A stretch of 64,000 nucleotides of DNA from positions 434,001 through 498,000 of the forward strand of contig JADNRZ010000025.1 in the NCBI GenBank assembly GCA_015501605.1. The letters are read 5' to 3'. The notes below the pieces were generated by a model. That model was not told the DNA's origin. It did not search any database and was given only the letters and a program-made list of their open reading frames with translations. Made by a program: the position numbers and the translations under genes. The stretch's first letter is position 1. Every line of letters starts with the position of its first letter. The stretch is from Panaeolus papilionaceus (Eukaryota; Basidiomycota; Agaricomycetes; Agaricales). Shown here piece after piece: positions 25,481 to 38,878 of the stretch.

Positions 25481-26447
25481 CAAAAGACCCGGCAGAATGG
25501 GTATCGAGGAACGTGTAATCGTGTGAAATGGGCATTGTGAAGTTGTGAAAAAACCTAGTTGGATGATGAGAATGAGAGGCCGTGGATTGTAGAACTTATC
25601 TTTGTCACTCTCTCCAGATTTTTAAGTGGGAGGATTAGAAAAGCATGAATAGGCTGGTTGACCCCGTACGGCCAACGACATTTCGAGCTGAGAAGCCTAC
25701 ATAGAGGACGACGACTCGGAGAAAGAGGTAGAGTAAATTGCAGTACAGCGGTCTAGCCGTGTATTCTATGCTTCATAGGGAGAATGTATGCATCAAGTTT
25801 TGAGAACGAGACGATGAGTGAACACAATGATCATGGATTGGACAGGGCATCATGAACGTTTCGAGCTTAGATTAGATCACGTAACATCACCCTGTCGCAA
25901 CCCAGGTGCATCTAGGAATATCTCGAACGCGCTTGTGGACCACAATGGGGAGAAGGCATGGTGTCACCAATCTGCCACTGAAATTAACAACACCATGCGA
26001 GGACCCCTATTCGCATGACTACACATGTTGCCCCTGGACCCATACATAAACGCTCCGACGTTGACCTATGTTCTTGACATACGATCGATTGATTTCCGGC
26101 CTGCAAAGCGTGGAATACATCAGACTAAGTATACCTCTGAATAAGACGACAGTGAGCTATATGTGGTGCAACATGAATTGTTCCGTGCAAATCTCGCTAC
26201 GCCCTCGTCATCAGGATCCAACACATCCCTATCTCGGTTGGTGCTCCATCAATATCACGATAAAGAGGTCGACTATTATAGATTATATATATACTTGCAT
26301 GATTATATGTGGTACTGCCACCCAGATGAACGAGTGGGCGACCTGGCCGATGCTCAGGAACCCAGGCTATCAAAGTGTGAATTGAACGAATCAACCAGAC
26401 GGAGCGTCGACATCATGCGTGCAATAATTCAAAAGAACTACGAAACT
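25481..26447. other. C block (A3 unit)
   Basis: Close copy of 14,331-15,320. No gene seen; open frames near 26,068-26,507 are short and carry no family signature. Confidence 0.45.
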
Positions 26448-27345
26448 TCACAAAGTACATGGTATGAAATGAATAATACAGAGAAATACGGTGAAGGTAT
26501 GAAATAGAAAACGACAACTGAGCACTATATGATGAAGGGCTGTAACTAGATGCAGGGTATGAGTGATGCCCATTTGATGTCTACGAAGACGCCAGTGCAT
26601 CACAGAGAGCGATAAGAAAAAAAAAAAGTGATGAGTATGACACGCACGCACAAGTAGCAAACCACACAGATCAAAGTGGAAAGTGCTCCAAGCCACATAA
26701 ACGCCATCCATTTCCATCCGAAAACCCACCTTGCGAGCGGCGGACTCCAGAAAAGCTTTGCTTAAGACGGCAGCCAAGAGTTCTTGAGCGTCTTCGGAAT
26801 CCGCATGAGAAATCGCAGCAACTGGGACACAAAACTTGCCCTGTAATTAAGGCCACCAGCGAATCTTTGGGTCCACATTCAGACCAAATTCCCCTGCCTG
26901 AGGAGAATCGTATTGCTTTTTCGTCGAAAGCTGGTACTTCACTGAAATAGGGGTAAATTAGCATATTCATGCGAGCACGCACGGCACATCTCTGCATGAT
27001 AATAAGGCACTGACATACCTCATCATTCTGAATTTTACTGGATAAGGATAGCTGCTCGGAACGATTATATGCGACCACACACTGAAAGGTTTGTCCCACC
27101 ATAACACGTAGATGACGAGAGTGCTAATCGCAAACGGGAATATCCATATTTCGAGCTGCATGACGTCAAGATTTGCTGCCTGTCGAGTGGTGACCTGTAA
27201 GCACAACCAAGCGATTTGTCCAATAACGAGGTATTTGGCAACGAGGTCAGCTTTGCTCCGATGGAGAATTTCTTCTCCATACCCCTGGGCCACAAAGTCG
27301 TTTACTGCAAGGCTGGATAACATCAGCCTCAACACCGCCAGAGCA
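26448..27345 (-). pseudogene. B3: longest A-family relic fused to GMC2
   Basis: A minus-strand ORF, 27,335-26,967, reads NDFVAQGYGEEILHRSKADL, then LVIGQIAWLCLQVTTRQAAN, LEIWIFPFAISTLVIYVLWW and DKPFSVRSHIIVP. This aligns across TM3-TM4 of the A proteins at low identity but with the same spacing. A GTATGT after the open stretch could be an old splice donor. Further open frames at 27,102-26,448 have no similarity I can recognise. Missing exon 1 and TM5-TM7 make it a fragment. Confidence 0.7.
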
Positions 27346-28930
27346 GAGATTAAACTCTAAAACTTACTGGACAGGACGTTAAAGCGGACCCTTGATGAAA
27401 TCAGGGTTCGTAGATGGGTGTTGGCCCTGCCAAGAACTCGGTGATTTGTGTTCTGAACTTGAGGATTCGGTGTCCATCATCTGAGGAATGCGACGGCGTC
27501 GTTGATGCATGAAAGGGACTCAACGATCCTCTACGAGTTCATGAAGGTTAAATTTCGCGTTATGTATGCGAAGAGAGAATGCACATACTGACAAATCAGA
27601 TTTTGAAACATGAGTAACACCAGGCAACATCCCCGCAACCTGCACACCCACAACGTCCAAAATATCCTCAAGACCCACTCCACTATTCATCAAACAAAGC
27701 CCTAAGACTTCCCATCGCGTCACCCACTAAAATCGCGTCTTGCTTCGCCTTCACGTTCGCGCGGCTATCCCAACTGAAGCACCAGTTGGGACCCATTCAA
27801 ACTCCTTCGCATACAAGTTACCGTACGCTTTATCCGTGTCAAATACGAGATGGTGACGTGGCGTCTGCGATGATGTAGAGGTCTGAGCATGCGAAAGAGA
27901 GAGTAGATGCCTCCCGATTTTGAGAATGAACGTGACAGTTGGTACTTAGCAGAGTTGACGGATGAGGGTGAGTAGAGCCGCCGCTGGGCAGCGGGTTTAC
28001 GAGCTGCGTTGGGTGACGTTGTCCGGTTTGCAGCGAGGTTAACTGTGCTATTTAGAGAGTGATATCAGTTTAGCATTTCATCATTGTTAACTAGAGATAA
28101 AATAGAGAACAGAAAAAATATAAACGTGATGCTAAAAAGTTAAACTCACAGATTGAGGCATGAAACCTGACGTGACTGGCATCGTATTGAAACACGCCGG
28201 CGTGTTGCCTTCTGGGGCGATGATGTCGTTCTACGCATCCCGTTCTCGAATGGATCCGGACAACGTACGTGGCGTCCATAGCAGAGAACCACCGAGAATC
28301 TAATGTGAATGTGAGTTGGTGGTATTACATTTCTTGGAGGGTTTAATAGAACGAAGGGGAAGACGTGTGTGATTTGGCGGGAAGGATGTAGAGGTTCAAG
28401 GGATCATAAACCCACCTTGCTCCAAAAAAACACGACTATTCTTCTCTCGCGGAACCGTAAAGCGTCGACGACGGATTAATAATAGTTCCAGCAGGTGCGT
28501 CTATGTGTAAAAGAGACCATCAGTTCCATTTATTCCTTTACTCATGGCATAACACGCACCATGCTCCAACAGCAGAGAATGAAGAGAACTGATCCTCATG
28601 AATGCCATCCCTCAGAGCATCTCCCAACGTACCAGCCTCGAGCACAAGAACAGTTATTCCAACCTTCTCGCTCAACTGCGACACAAGCACGCATACAGCA
28701 AATTTTCCTCTGGTTATCATGATCGGAGCAGCTACGAGAGGCACTTGGAGGGGGCCAGAAGGTACCCTAACTTGTCGTTGACTCCTAACCAAGAGGGGAA
28801 AGAAAGCACAGGGAGGATAAGAAGAAAATGGGGAGGACTCCCACAGGTTGTACAGGACGCTGACAATGAGGACCAAGAGAGAAGGGAGAGGAAACTAGGG
28901 ACAACCGTGGTAATTAGATGAACAAGCCGG
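27346..28930 (-). pseudogene. GMC2-3: decayed GMC oxidoreductase
   Basis: Keeps the N-terminal FAD-domain piece FAVCVLVSQLSEKVGITVLV followed by LEAG (28,740-28,650 region) and GVGLEDILDVVGVQVAG (~27,700-27,640). The nucleotide-binding glycines before CVLVSQL read TRGKFA where a functional enzyme has GGGTAG. About 140 bp is missing near 27,615 compared with GMC2-1 and GMC2-2 ('gagtaacaccaggcaac' joins two distant parts). Not a functional gene. Confidence 0.65.
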
Positions 28931-30757
28931 GGAAGCCGGTGATGGCTTTGTAATTACTATCTCGTTTTCAACATTTCTGACATTGTATATCGTGTCCTAC
29001 AAGGAATATTGTCGTTTATAGAAGCATTGAAGTGTTTGAATGACATTTGGATTAATTAAATAAAATTCTAGTTCATATCTCACCAGGAATTGAATGAATT
29101 ATTGGCGCGCTTCATGTATGCAGGACCCAAAGTAGGTGACATCATACTCATGCGGTCGGCTGTTGGCTGAGCGATATAATCGAGTACTGCGTCAAAGTCC
29201 ACAAGTACTTCTTACTATGTGTTCACTACATATACCCACTGCCGGTGCCGCTATTTTCCCATCCGGCTGTCTGCCCGTCGTTAGCTGGATAGCTCACAGT
29301 CACTCAGGATATCGAATAATCTCTAACCTGTCAAATGTCATATACCGATACCCCATTCAAAGAGTCCTGCCAGCCGAGATATACTCCGTATGATAATCCG
29401 ACTCCATTCGAGACATGCTTCAAATCCTCACCCAGCCCTTGCCTTATTCACGCGCCAAGCTGTCTGGCTTGGGGTGTGATGTAACCGTATGCATTCCTCA
29501 AGTGTTCTATATTGTGAGAACAGAAGATGAGTGAATACTTGATCAGAATGAAAAAATGGACAGGTCAGATCGTGGACAGCTTTCGATCTCGTCGAAGATG
29601 AGACACATGCAGCTTCGATCATCATCTACGTCTCACGAGGCTCGCGTTTCCCAAAGCTTTCTGCATCCCCGAGCGCGCTCGTTCAAAACTCAGAAGATGT
29701 CCAGTTGGTCACACTATACCATGCAGAAGGAAATGAAGGTTACCATGATGCCACCCACTGCAATGCCCCAATGTGCTATGTTCTACATGAGTCTATCTCG
29801 ATCAGTTGTCCGTAATTATCGCGTTGGGAATTATAGGCTACCCCACATTCTGAGATGAAGGGATAGAGGTACAAACTCTCTAGTACCGTTGATCAGAACC
29901 GCATAGGTGTAATGTACGTAGTTCTCTGTTCATACTTCTAGAAGCACAAGATTCGGCAGCTGTTTATCCCAGGATGAATTATTGGGGTGCGATCGTGCTC
30001 GTGGCAGCGGGCAGGAGATAAGCGCCGCCTATCTCTCCAGCGGCCGACACCTTCATGGTATAGGAGTTTAGCTCGTGTCATATATACTAGTAACAACCCA
30101 CCTGGTGGATATGAAGTACATAATTGCATACAATGGGACAGGCAGGTTAGCGTTGACAGGCAGATCGTTTGAATGCGATCGGTATCGTTCCTTTGCATCC
30201 AGCGGCACAGTACTTGTGTGCTGTTGATTTCTGACAGCTTGAATGACTCGTGTTTCTGGCACAAGAATACGCGCTAAACAATTTGTTACCCTGACATTGA
30301 TTTCATTGAATGCGGTTGAATGGATGAAAGGTAGTTAACCGTTTCATTGACTCGAGGCGTAAATGTATTGCTACTTTGTGAGGACGTCGAATATTACTCC
30401 GGTGATATTTGCGAGATGACATTGTCGCACATTGTATTGAGCATCGGCATGTTCGACTTGAATGAATTTTCAAACTGCTTGCAATGATTTCCTTCAGTAA
30501 TTTGACCCGAATCCCAAGTCGACAGATGCGCCTCCTGGAAAGTGCTTTAATGAGGTGTTAAACGACGAGCATGTTGAATTCAATCTGCAATGCGTTTCAG
30601 AGAAAGCGTGGACGTAAACATAGAAAAGACAGATCTGCGCTACGGCCAGGGGATATCGTTTTCACTGCGGACAATACTAATTTGGGCGACATAGTTTCAT
30701 GTTTTTCGCAATGTCGAATAAATATCGCGAAACGCAGGGGAGCATTGCAACGCATAA
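28931..30757. other. U block upstream of A4
   Basis: Copy of the U block. Proximal ~400 bp ('gacattgtcgcacattgtattgagcatcggcatg' region) is almost identical to the sequence before A2 and less so to that before A3, another sign of exchange between units. No gene. Confidence 0.45.
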
Positions 30758-30868
30758 AAGGACAAGCAGCGAGAGTCTGATTAAACTTCCTTATCCCTCT
30801 TTCATCAGCTCATAAGCTGTCATAATTACCCATCTTTTGCATCCGCTGCTGTATACAACGACGACAAT

Positions 30869-32330
30869 ATGTCACCTCTTCCTTATCTCTTGCTGGATCC
30901 ACGCGACGCAGGGGGCGCAGGATGTGAACGCTCTCTTTGGAGCATTATCTGGGCATGCATTTCGACGCTCTTTGCATGCACTTGGGTCGCTATTCACCCA
31001 AATGTTCGATCTCCAGAGTATTCGGGGAGCACTATAGTTGCACGTAAAATTGGGATGATGCTATCCATGCTTTTAATTCCCGAATTCACCATAGCGTGGG
31101 CATTTAGGGAATATATGTACGCAAAGTACTACACATATAGATTTGCGGGTGAGTAATTTATCTGTCGCCTCACGAAGTATATTTAGACCTTCGATGTTGA
31201 TGTCAGTAACACGTGGCAAGATTGAATGGACACAAACCCACAGCTTGTTTCTGATGATGGGAGGATTCTCGTTCTACGAAAAGGAGGGAGCAACATCGAC
31301 AGCCAGGCTGGAACCACATAAGATCGAAGGACTTTATGACCAGGGTTTGATCGAATGGCCCAGAGTCACCCTCAAAGAGATTCAAGATCACAGCAAAGCC
31401 GACTTTCTCTCGAAATTCATTGTCGTCATCCAGACCACGTGGTTTTCCCTTCAGTTCATTGTCCGCCTGGCGAGTGGTTTGACGGCTACAGAACTGGAAG
31501 TTTCAACCTTTGCTTTTGCAGTCCTCAATGTTGTCGTTTACGGTTTGTGGTGGAACAAGCCGTTCGATGTGCGGTCGCCGATTGTTATTCCAGGGAAATA
31601 TTCCCCCCGCCCAGAATGTATAGCCAAATCTCTCCCTTCCGGACAAGCAGAATCAGTGACGCCGGCACTCTCTCAAACCACGATAAACCCCGATTCCGTT
31701 ACATCTGAACCAACCCTGACCCCTGAGGCCCAACATAACGACTGTACTCCATTTTTGGCTGACGCCACTGAATCCACACGAAAAAAACGCAGACAAATCC
31801 TATCAACTTTAATTGAATTCTGGACGACGTCTCTGCGGGCGTGTGCATCATTCCTCGTCAATATCAAGAAGGGATTTGTCGACTTCTATTACGATTCTCC
31901 TGTATTATATCAAAGCCGTGATGAAGTCAGGTCCCTGGGGACCTGGTGGGCAAAGGGTATCAGTCAAAGAGGATTTGTAGGGGTTGCCCTCCTAGGCCTA
32001 GTTGGAGTAGCATTTGGGGCGATCCATTTCATTGCCTGGAATTTCCATTTCCCAACAGCGACGGAGATATGGCTTTGGCGTTTCAGTTCAATTGCACTCA
32101 CAGCATCTCCAATTTCGCTGGTAGGACCTGTGTTATGGCAAGATAATCATGATGATAATACACATTATACAGTTGTCAGGGGGGTAATTGCAATGTTCTC
32201 TGTCCTGCCAATGCTCTTATACACAATCTCGCGCATCACTCTAATCATTCTCCCGCTCATTGCCCTCCGCGATCCCGCACCAGGCGTTTTTGTAAACATC
32301 AATTGGACTTCCCTCCTTCCCCACTTTTGA
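30869..32330 (+). CDS. A4: polytopic membrane protein, uncharacterised agaricomycete family
   Basis: Exons 30869-31148 and 31207-32330, 58-bp intron (GTGAGT...CAG), 467 aa, the longest copy. It has the same seven hydrophobic segments and conserved tail as A3. Differences: WACISTLFACTWVAIHPNVR in TM1, FLMMGGFSFYEKEG after the intron, and an extended second variable segment (QDNHDDNTHYTVVRGV, with two Asp/His-rich runs) between TM6 and TM7. The first half of exon 2 (ARLEPHKIEGLYDQGLIEWP) groups with A5 and A6. Stop codon TGA, where the others use TAA. Function unknown. Confidence 0.87.
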
Positions 32331-32479
32331 TTTTGAATCTGTTTCTTTCTTCGTTCCTTGTACTTAGCCATCTTCCATTCTTCGTGTAGATAACCAGTAA
32401 AGCAGTATGTTGTGTCAGCGTTCTCTATCTATAATCGCTTATACACCTTGACGGTGCACACGTTACAATACCCGACCTT

Positions 32480-34990
32480 TTCAGAATGCCTGAGCCCTCC
32501 GATTCACTACGCGATTCAAATCTATTTTGAATGTACTTAATTAAACTCTTCGTTGAACGGTACCGGACGTCCTAGCTGCGTCAAGTTCAAACAACTCTAT
32601 TGCTAGCAAGTGGATGTTAGTCGATGAAAGCGCATATATCTGTGAGTTGGGATCAGCAAGGGAACTTATTGGGAATATCCTCGAATATTCCGGATGTTAT
32701 TTCGTAGTCTTAGTCGCTCGTCGATTAGTCAGCTTTGTCTTAGCGCCCACTCTTGGTATTACTTCATATTGGTAGAATATTCTAGATAAATATTATCTAC
32801 ATGTATATAAGTGCCTCAAGAGGCTAGTAGGCAAATAATAATTCATTCATTTTCATCCTTATCACTCTCTGCGCACAACAGAACTGACGCGAAAAGGATG
32901 GATAATACTAACTAGAGGAGTGATCATAGTACTTCGTGTCGTTGAACCATATGGCTTGCAGGGTTGACGCGCATGTATCGTTTGCTGCAACGCAGGATAA
33001 CATCAGCCTCAACATCGCCAAAACAGAGATCCAACTTCAAAACTCACCGGAAAAGACGTGGAAGCGGTGTTGTAGACATCCCATACCCCTCAATGTAATC
33101 GGGGTTCGCAGGTGAGTGTTGGCTGCGTCTTGCAAGGACGCGACAATTTGCTTTCAGAATTAGAGGACCGAGTTTCCATCAACGAGGGTACTGATGTTAC
33201 GGAAAGCGACAGTGTCGTTGATGCACGAAAGCGACTCGGCGATACCTCTAGGCTCTACGAGATCATGAGGGATAAATTTCGCCTCAGATATGTGAATAGG
33301 AAATGTATGTACCGAGAAATCTGATCTTGAAGCATGAATATCACCTGTGGTCTTCAAAGGCGTTGCCCAAGCAAGCAACCCTAGCAGTCTACCAGAACGA
33401 ACGAGCCCGTTAACCTTTTGGTCGCGAAGAAAACAGGGTCGCGTCAACTCACCATATGATCCTGCAAATTCTGTCCAACACCAGGCAACTCCAATTCAAC
33501 CTGCACGCCCACAGCGTCCACAATATCCTTAAGACCCACTCCACTCTGCATCAAAACATTGAGACTTCCCATCGCACCACCCGCCAGCATCCCTTCTCGC
33601 TTCATCTTCACGCTTGTGCGACCACCCGCATCCTAAGCACCGTTGGGGACCCATTGGCATCACAACTCCTTAGCATACGAGTTCCCATTCTGGTCCTTAT
33701 CTGTGCCAAAGACGAGGCTAGTGATGGTCATGTCTGCAACGCTGTGGAGATTGGAGCGTCGGGGTAGCGAGTCGATGTATGCCGATTTCCAGTACGGAGG
33801 GGTTCAGTTGGTGGCGTTGATGGAAGAGGGCGAGATGAACCCTCCGTGGGTGGCGCCGCCATTGGGGGCAGCTAGTGTGCGTATGCCGGCTGCGTTGAGT
33901 GAAGTTGTCCAGTTTGCGACGATGTTGATCATGATATTTATAGAGCTATATGAAATGAAATAAACCATTGGCGTAGATTCATTAGCATCTCGTCGACTAA
34001 AAAGACGAAGAAAAAATATGAAGTGAAGGAAGAAAGTTGAACTCACACTATGGAACCCGCATAAGACCACTCCTTCCGTGTGTACTTGCATCGTATTCGA
34101 TATCCATAACGCTTAAAATATTCGCGTCTGGGACTGTTGAGTTCTCCGCCTGCTTCATGTTGGTGAACATGTTGTCCCAACCCCACATAGCAGCGGCGGT
34201 CGTGTCGCCATCTGGGGCGATGGTGTCTTTCCAGGTTTCAATTTCCTCAACAGATGGGGGGACGAAGTACATGGCATCCATAGCGGAGGAGCTACCAAGA
34301 ATCTAAAGGGAGTGTTTGTTAGTCGTTTTACATTGAGCCAATTTTTTGAGGGGAACAGCACAGGAGGATTGTGAAGCGGAAGGAATATTCGTACAAATGT
34401 AACGTCAACTTGCCTTTTCCCTAGACCAAAGAATAACTCGATTATGCAGCTTCTCCTAAGGAACTGGGAAATGCTTCCAATTATAATCGCCCATTCAACC
34501 TCCTTCGCGAATGGCTTGCAGGTTCCGTTCTGCTGTATCTGTGCCAGATATGCGACGGCTGAGGTGGCGTCTGTGGGGGTGTGGAGGTTTGAACTTGGGG
34601 GAAGATGGCCGATGTCTCCCGATATTGAGAATAGATTAGTCTAGTTGGCAGAGTGGATGCATGAGGATGAGAAGAACTGCCGCTGGACAGCGAGTGTTGG
34701 TTACAGGAGCTGCGTTGAGTTACGTGGTTCCATTAGTGACAACGTTGATCATACTATTCCAAGAGTCACATGAAAAATGAAATCCACGATTCCGTAGATT
34801 AATTAGCATCTTGTCGTTGTTGAATAGAAAATACGAAAAAAAAAGACCTTGAAGTGACGCAAGAAAGCTGCACTCACACATCAGGGAGGAAAAAACGTCG
34901 TTCAGTAAATTTCCTTTTGGAGGCAGTGGCTGTCACTTTCCTACGCTCTAGACTCTGAACCTCAAGTATGTTCACCATCCAGTGTTATCT
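32480..34990 (-). pseudogene. GMC1-4: decayed GMC oxidoreductase interrupted by a solo LTR
   Basis: Minus strand: VPPSVEEIETWKDTIAP, WGWDNMFTNMKQAENSTVPD and DIEYDASTHG (34,281-34,050), then RTLAAPNGGATHGGFISPSS (~33,880-33,800), and the ELPGV region (~33,500). Upstream partial copy at ~34,430-34,990. A TAG lies at the same Trp codon as in GMC1-2, -3 and -6, plus an in-frame TGA just before it. The 3' part contains the LTR insertion at 32,667-32,880. Confidence 0.65.
32667..32880. mobile_element. Solo LTR (214 bp) with 5-bp target duplication
   Basis: An insertion present only in this unit, flanked by GAACT at 32,662-32,666 and 32,881-32,885. The other units have one uninterrupted 'gggaactgacgcg' at this place. 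The left end reads TATTGGGAATATCC (expected TG mutated to TA) and the right end GCGCACAACA. 'tgtatataag' may be its TATA box. The 5-bp duplication and CA end fit a retrotransposon LTR. I cannot tell copia from gypsy. Confidence 0.85.
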
Positions 34991-34994
34991 ATAT

Positions 34995-36853
34995 ATCTGT
35001 CAGCGCAACGCCATATCATTGTCTTCAAACCCGGAAAAGCGGCCAAACCGCAGTGGTTACTCAGTGAAGGAGCGGTGCACAGAGAGCCTCGATGAATCAA
35101 TAGAGTAAATCACTTGATCTAATCGCTTTTCTTTCTCAGAACTCCCTCTTTCCTCGTGCGATGGTACTATCGCGACACGCCGCCTGGTACGGTCCCCGCC
35201 GTGTACTTATACCTAGCTTTGCCATTCACGGTGGAATGGTGGAAGACAGTGGAAAAAATACGGTTGCTATACTTCTTTTAAATTCCCCTCTGTGCATTCC
35301 ACAGGCGTGATCATCCTCGACCCACAATGGGTGTGATCATACCATACCCATGTGGTTGGCGTAACGATGCGACCACCTTCACCGCCCTGAGCCCTGAATG
35401 AGATGAATGTCAGTGTCATGGCATTGAGTGCTGATGCTGCGACGGCGATAGTCTTCCGAGCGTAAGGAGTAGCTTTGCCTAAATCTAATTGCGAGTCCTC
35501 AAGCTGGCTGCGGGACGATAGGTTATGCCTTTAAGGGTTTTAGGGTAACGTGAATATGGCGTGATCGACGTTGTGCTGTCAAAGTCTGTCATGATATTTT
35601 TGCGTGAAGGAGGAAATTTAGGCCCTGTGATAACATGAACAGTATGGATGGGGTGGGATGAGCACTGCGAAGGCGTGAAAAAAGCCTAAAAAGATGACCA
35701 GGATGAGGTGTGGTAAATTGTAAAAGTTGTTTTTGGCGCTTCTAGTGATGTTGATTGCGCTTCAAGGGCATAGTTTACGTACTGGTATTTTCAAATGGCA
35801 GGATCAGTGGAGAATGAGCGAGCCAGGTTGACTGTACTGGCAATGATCTTTCGAATTGAGCCCGCGCTCGCTCAAAACTCGGCAAATCTCAAATCAACTC
35901 CGTCGATCAATGGGCTCGGGGTCATGATGTCACCCATCCCCCGCACGCCACCGACAATCACAACGCGGTGCGTGGTGCTTCCCTGCGGTGCGATGACTCC
36001 TATTTGTATAACTACACACATTGCCCCCGTGAACGCTCCGACGTTGATCTATGTATACTGGTGACTTCTCATACTACATCATTGATTTTTCGCTAGCCTT
36101 CGAACCCTCGAAGAGGCTAAGTATAACTCATCAAAACTTTAAGTAGTCTCCACTAGGAATTAATTGTTCTGTTCAACTCCCCATTCCAGCCTCATCATTG
36201 CCATCCAACTTATCTCTATATCTGCTGTTGGTCCATCATTGTCACGTTGACTACTATAGGTTACCCCGCATTTCGAACGTCGAGGATGTTGTTACTCTTC
36301 AAGCTCGCAAATGTAACCCGAGGAATTCCCGCGTAGTAGGCGGCGCGAATACACTAGCAGTCCAGTCCATCTACTAACACTTTATTCCCTACCTTACAGA
36401 ATAAAGAATTTTGAGCGTTTGATAAAGACGACGTTTAAATAACCCACATTGCGTTGAGGTCAGCAACCACACCAGCCCTCCGTGCTCGACATATCTCTCT
36501 CAGGACCATATCGCAATATCCAGATATTATGTAAAATTTCGAGATTCTATTTGAATTTCTAGCTGCGAGCGTCATCGTTGAGAGCCTTCGCACTTGGAGC
36601 ACGAAGACTCACATTCGGTTCTGACACCTTGGGTGAGTTGTGTTTCCGATTCAGGCGCGCGTGTTCGGCAGTTCAATACTGAAGCACTGTATCCGATCAA
36701 ATGCAGTTGAAGGATAATAAACGTCAGCATTGGTTTCATTGCCTCGAGGCGTAATCTTTGCACTCAAGAGTAGAAGCCCAATCAGAGCCACAGTCAGGGA
36801 ATGTCAATTCCACTGCAGACACAGCACTGTCCGTAAATAATGAACAATATTAA
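34995..36853. other. R block (A4 unit), ending at a deletion junction
   Basis: Copy of the R block up to 'atgaacaatattaat' (36,839-36,853), then directly 'gagtgctaatcgc', which is inside B. The C block and the 3' part of B, ~1.7 kb, are deleted compared with the A3 unit. No gene. Confidence 0.6.
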
Positions 36854-37080
36854 TGAGTGCTAATCGCAAACGGGAATATCCATATTTCGAGCTGCATGAC
36901 GTCAAGATTTGCTGCCTGTCGAGTGGTGACCTGTAAGCACAACCAAGCGATTTGTCCAATAATGAGGTATTTGGCAATGAGGTCAGCTTTGCTCCGATGG
37001 AGAATTTCTTCTCCATACCCCTTGGCCACAAAGTCGTTTACTGCAAGGCTGGATAACATCAGCCTCAACACCGCCAGAAC
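36854..37080 (-). pseudogene. B4: truncated A-family relic
   Basis: Minus strand 37,071-36,850 keeps NDFVAKGYGEEILHRSKADL and LIIGQIAWLCLQVTTRQAAN, up to LEIWIFPFAIS. It is cut at the deletion junction within TM4, so the LWWDKP motif of B1-B3 is absent. Confidence 0.7.
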
Positions 37081-37084
37081 AGAG

Positions 37085-38878
37085 ATTAAACTCTAAAACT
37101 TACTGGACAGGATGTTAAAGCGGACACTTAATGAAATCAGGGTTCGTAGATGGGTGTTGGCCCGGCCAAGAACTCGGTGATTTGTGTTCTGAACTTGAGG
37201 ATTCGGTGTCCATCATTTAAGGAATGCGACGGCGTTGTGGACGTATGGAAGAGACTCAGCGATCCTCTACGAGTTCATGAAGGTTGAATTTCGCGTTATG
37301 TATGCGAAGAGAGAATGCACGTACCGACAAATCAGATTTTGAAACATGAGTATCACCAGCGGTCTCCAATAGTGTCGCCCAAGCAAGTTCAGCGGTGTAC
37401 CTAGACGAAAACACCCATTAACATTCTTGGTCACAACGACAAAATGGGACAAGTTAATGCACCATATGACCCTGGAAATTCTGTCCAACACCAGGCAACA
37501 TCCCCGCAACCTGCACACCCGCAATGTCCAAAATATCCTCAAGACCCACTCCACTATGCATCAAACAAAGCCCTAAGACTTCCCATCGCGTCACCCACTA
37601 AAATCGCGTCTTGCTTCGCCTTCACGTTCGTGCGGCTATCCCAACTGAAGCACCAGTTGGGACCCATTCAAACTCCTTCGCATACAAGTTTCCGTACACT
37701 TTATCCGTGTCAAATACGAGATGGTGACGTGGCGTCTGCGATGATGTAGAGGTCTGAGCATGCGAAAGAGAGAGTAGATGCCTCCCGATTTTGAGAATGA
37801 ACGTGCCAGTTGGTACTTAGCAGAGTTGACGGATGAGGGTGAGTAGAGCCGCCGCTGGGCAGCGGGTTTACGAGCTGCGTTGGGTGACGTTGTCCGGTTT
37901 GCAGCGAGGTTCACTGTGCTATTTAGAGAGTGATATCAGTTTAGCATTTCATCATTGTTAACTAGAGATAAAAATAGAGAACAGAAAAAATATAAACGTG
38001 ATGCAAGAAAGTTAAACTCACAGATTGAGGCATGAAACCTGACGTGACTGGCATCGTATTGAAACACGCCGGCGGATATGTTGCCCTCTGGGGCGATGAT
38101 GTCGTTCTACGCGTCCCGTTCTTGAATGGATCCGGACAACGTACGTGGCGTCCATAGCAGAGAACCACCGAGAATCTAATGTGAATGTCAGTTGGTGGTA
38201 TTACAATTCTTGGAGGGTTTAATAGAACGGAGGGGAAGATGTGTGTGATTTGGCGGGAAGGATGTAGAGGTTCAAGGGATCATAAACCCACCTTGCTCCA
38301 AAAAAACACGACTATTCTTCTCTCGCGGAACCGTAAAGCGTCGACGACAGATTAATAATAGTTTCCAGCAGGTGCATCTATGTGTAAAAGTGACCATGAG
38401 TTCCATTTATTCCTTTACTCATAGAATAACACGCACCATGCTCCAACAGCAGAGAATGAAGAGAACTAATCCTCACCAATGCCATGCCTCAGAGCATCTC
38501 CCAACGTACCAGCCTCAAGCACAAGAACAGTTATTCCAACCTTCTCGCTCAACTGCGACACCAGCACACATACAGCAAATCTCCTCTGGTGACGATCAAG
38601 TCATGGTTGGAGCAACTGCGAGAGTCACTTGGAGTGGGTCAGAAGGCACCCTAATTTGTCGTTGACTCCCAACCAAGAGGGGAAAGAAAGCACAGGGAGG
38701 TAAGAAGGAAACAGGGAGGACTCCCACAGGTTGAACAGGACGCTAACAATTAGGACCAAGAGAGAAGGGAGAGAAAACTAGGGACAACCGTGGTAATTAG
38801 ATGAACAAGCAAACATGGAACCGGGGAAGCCGGTGATGGCTTTGTTATAACTTGGTTATAACTACTTATCTCGTTTTC
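37085..38878 (-). pseudogene. GMC2-4: decayed GMC oxidoreductase
   Basis: Same arrangement as GMC2-1 to GMC2-3. Middle-domain pieces lie at 37,914-37,636, the next exon at 38,168-37,962, and the FAD-domain remnant around 38,590-38,480. Reading is spread over several frames with stops. Ends at a deletion junction with the truncated U block. Confidence 0.6.
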
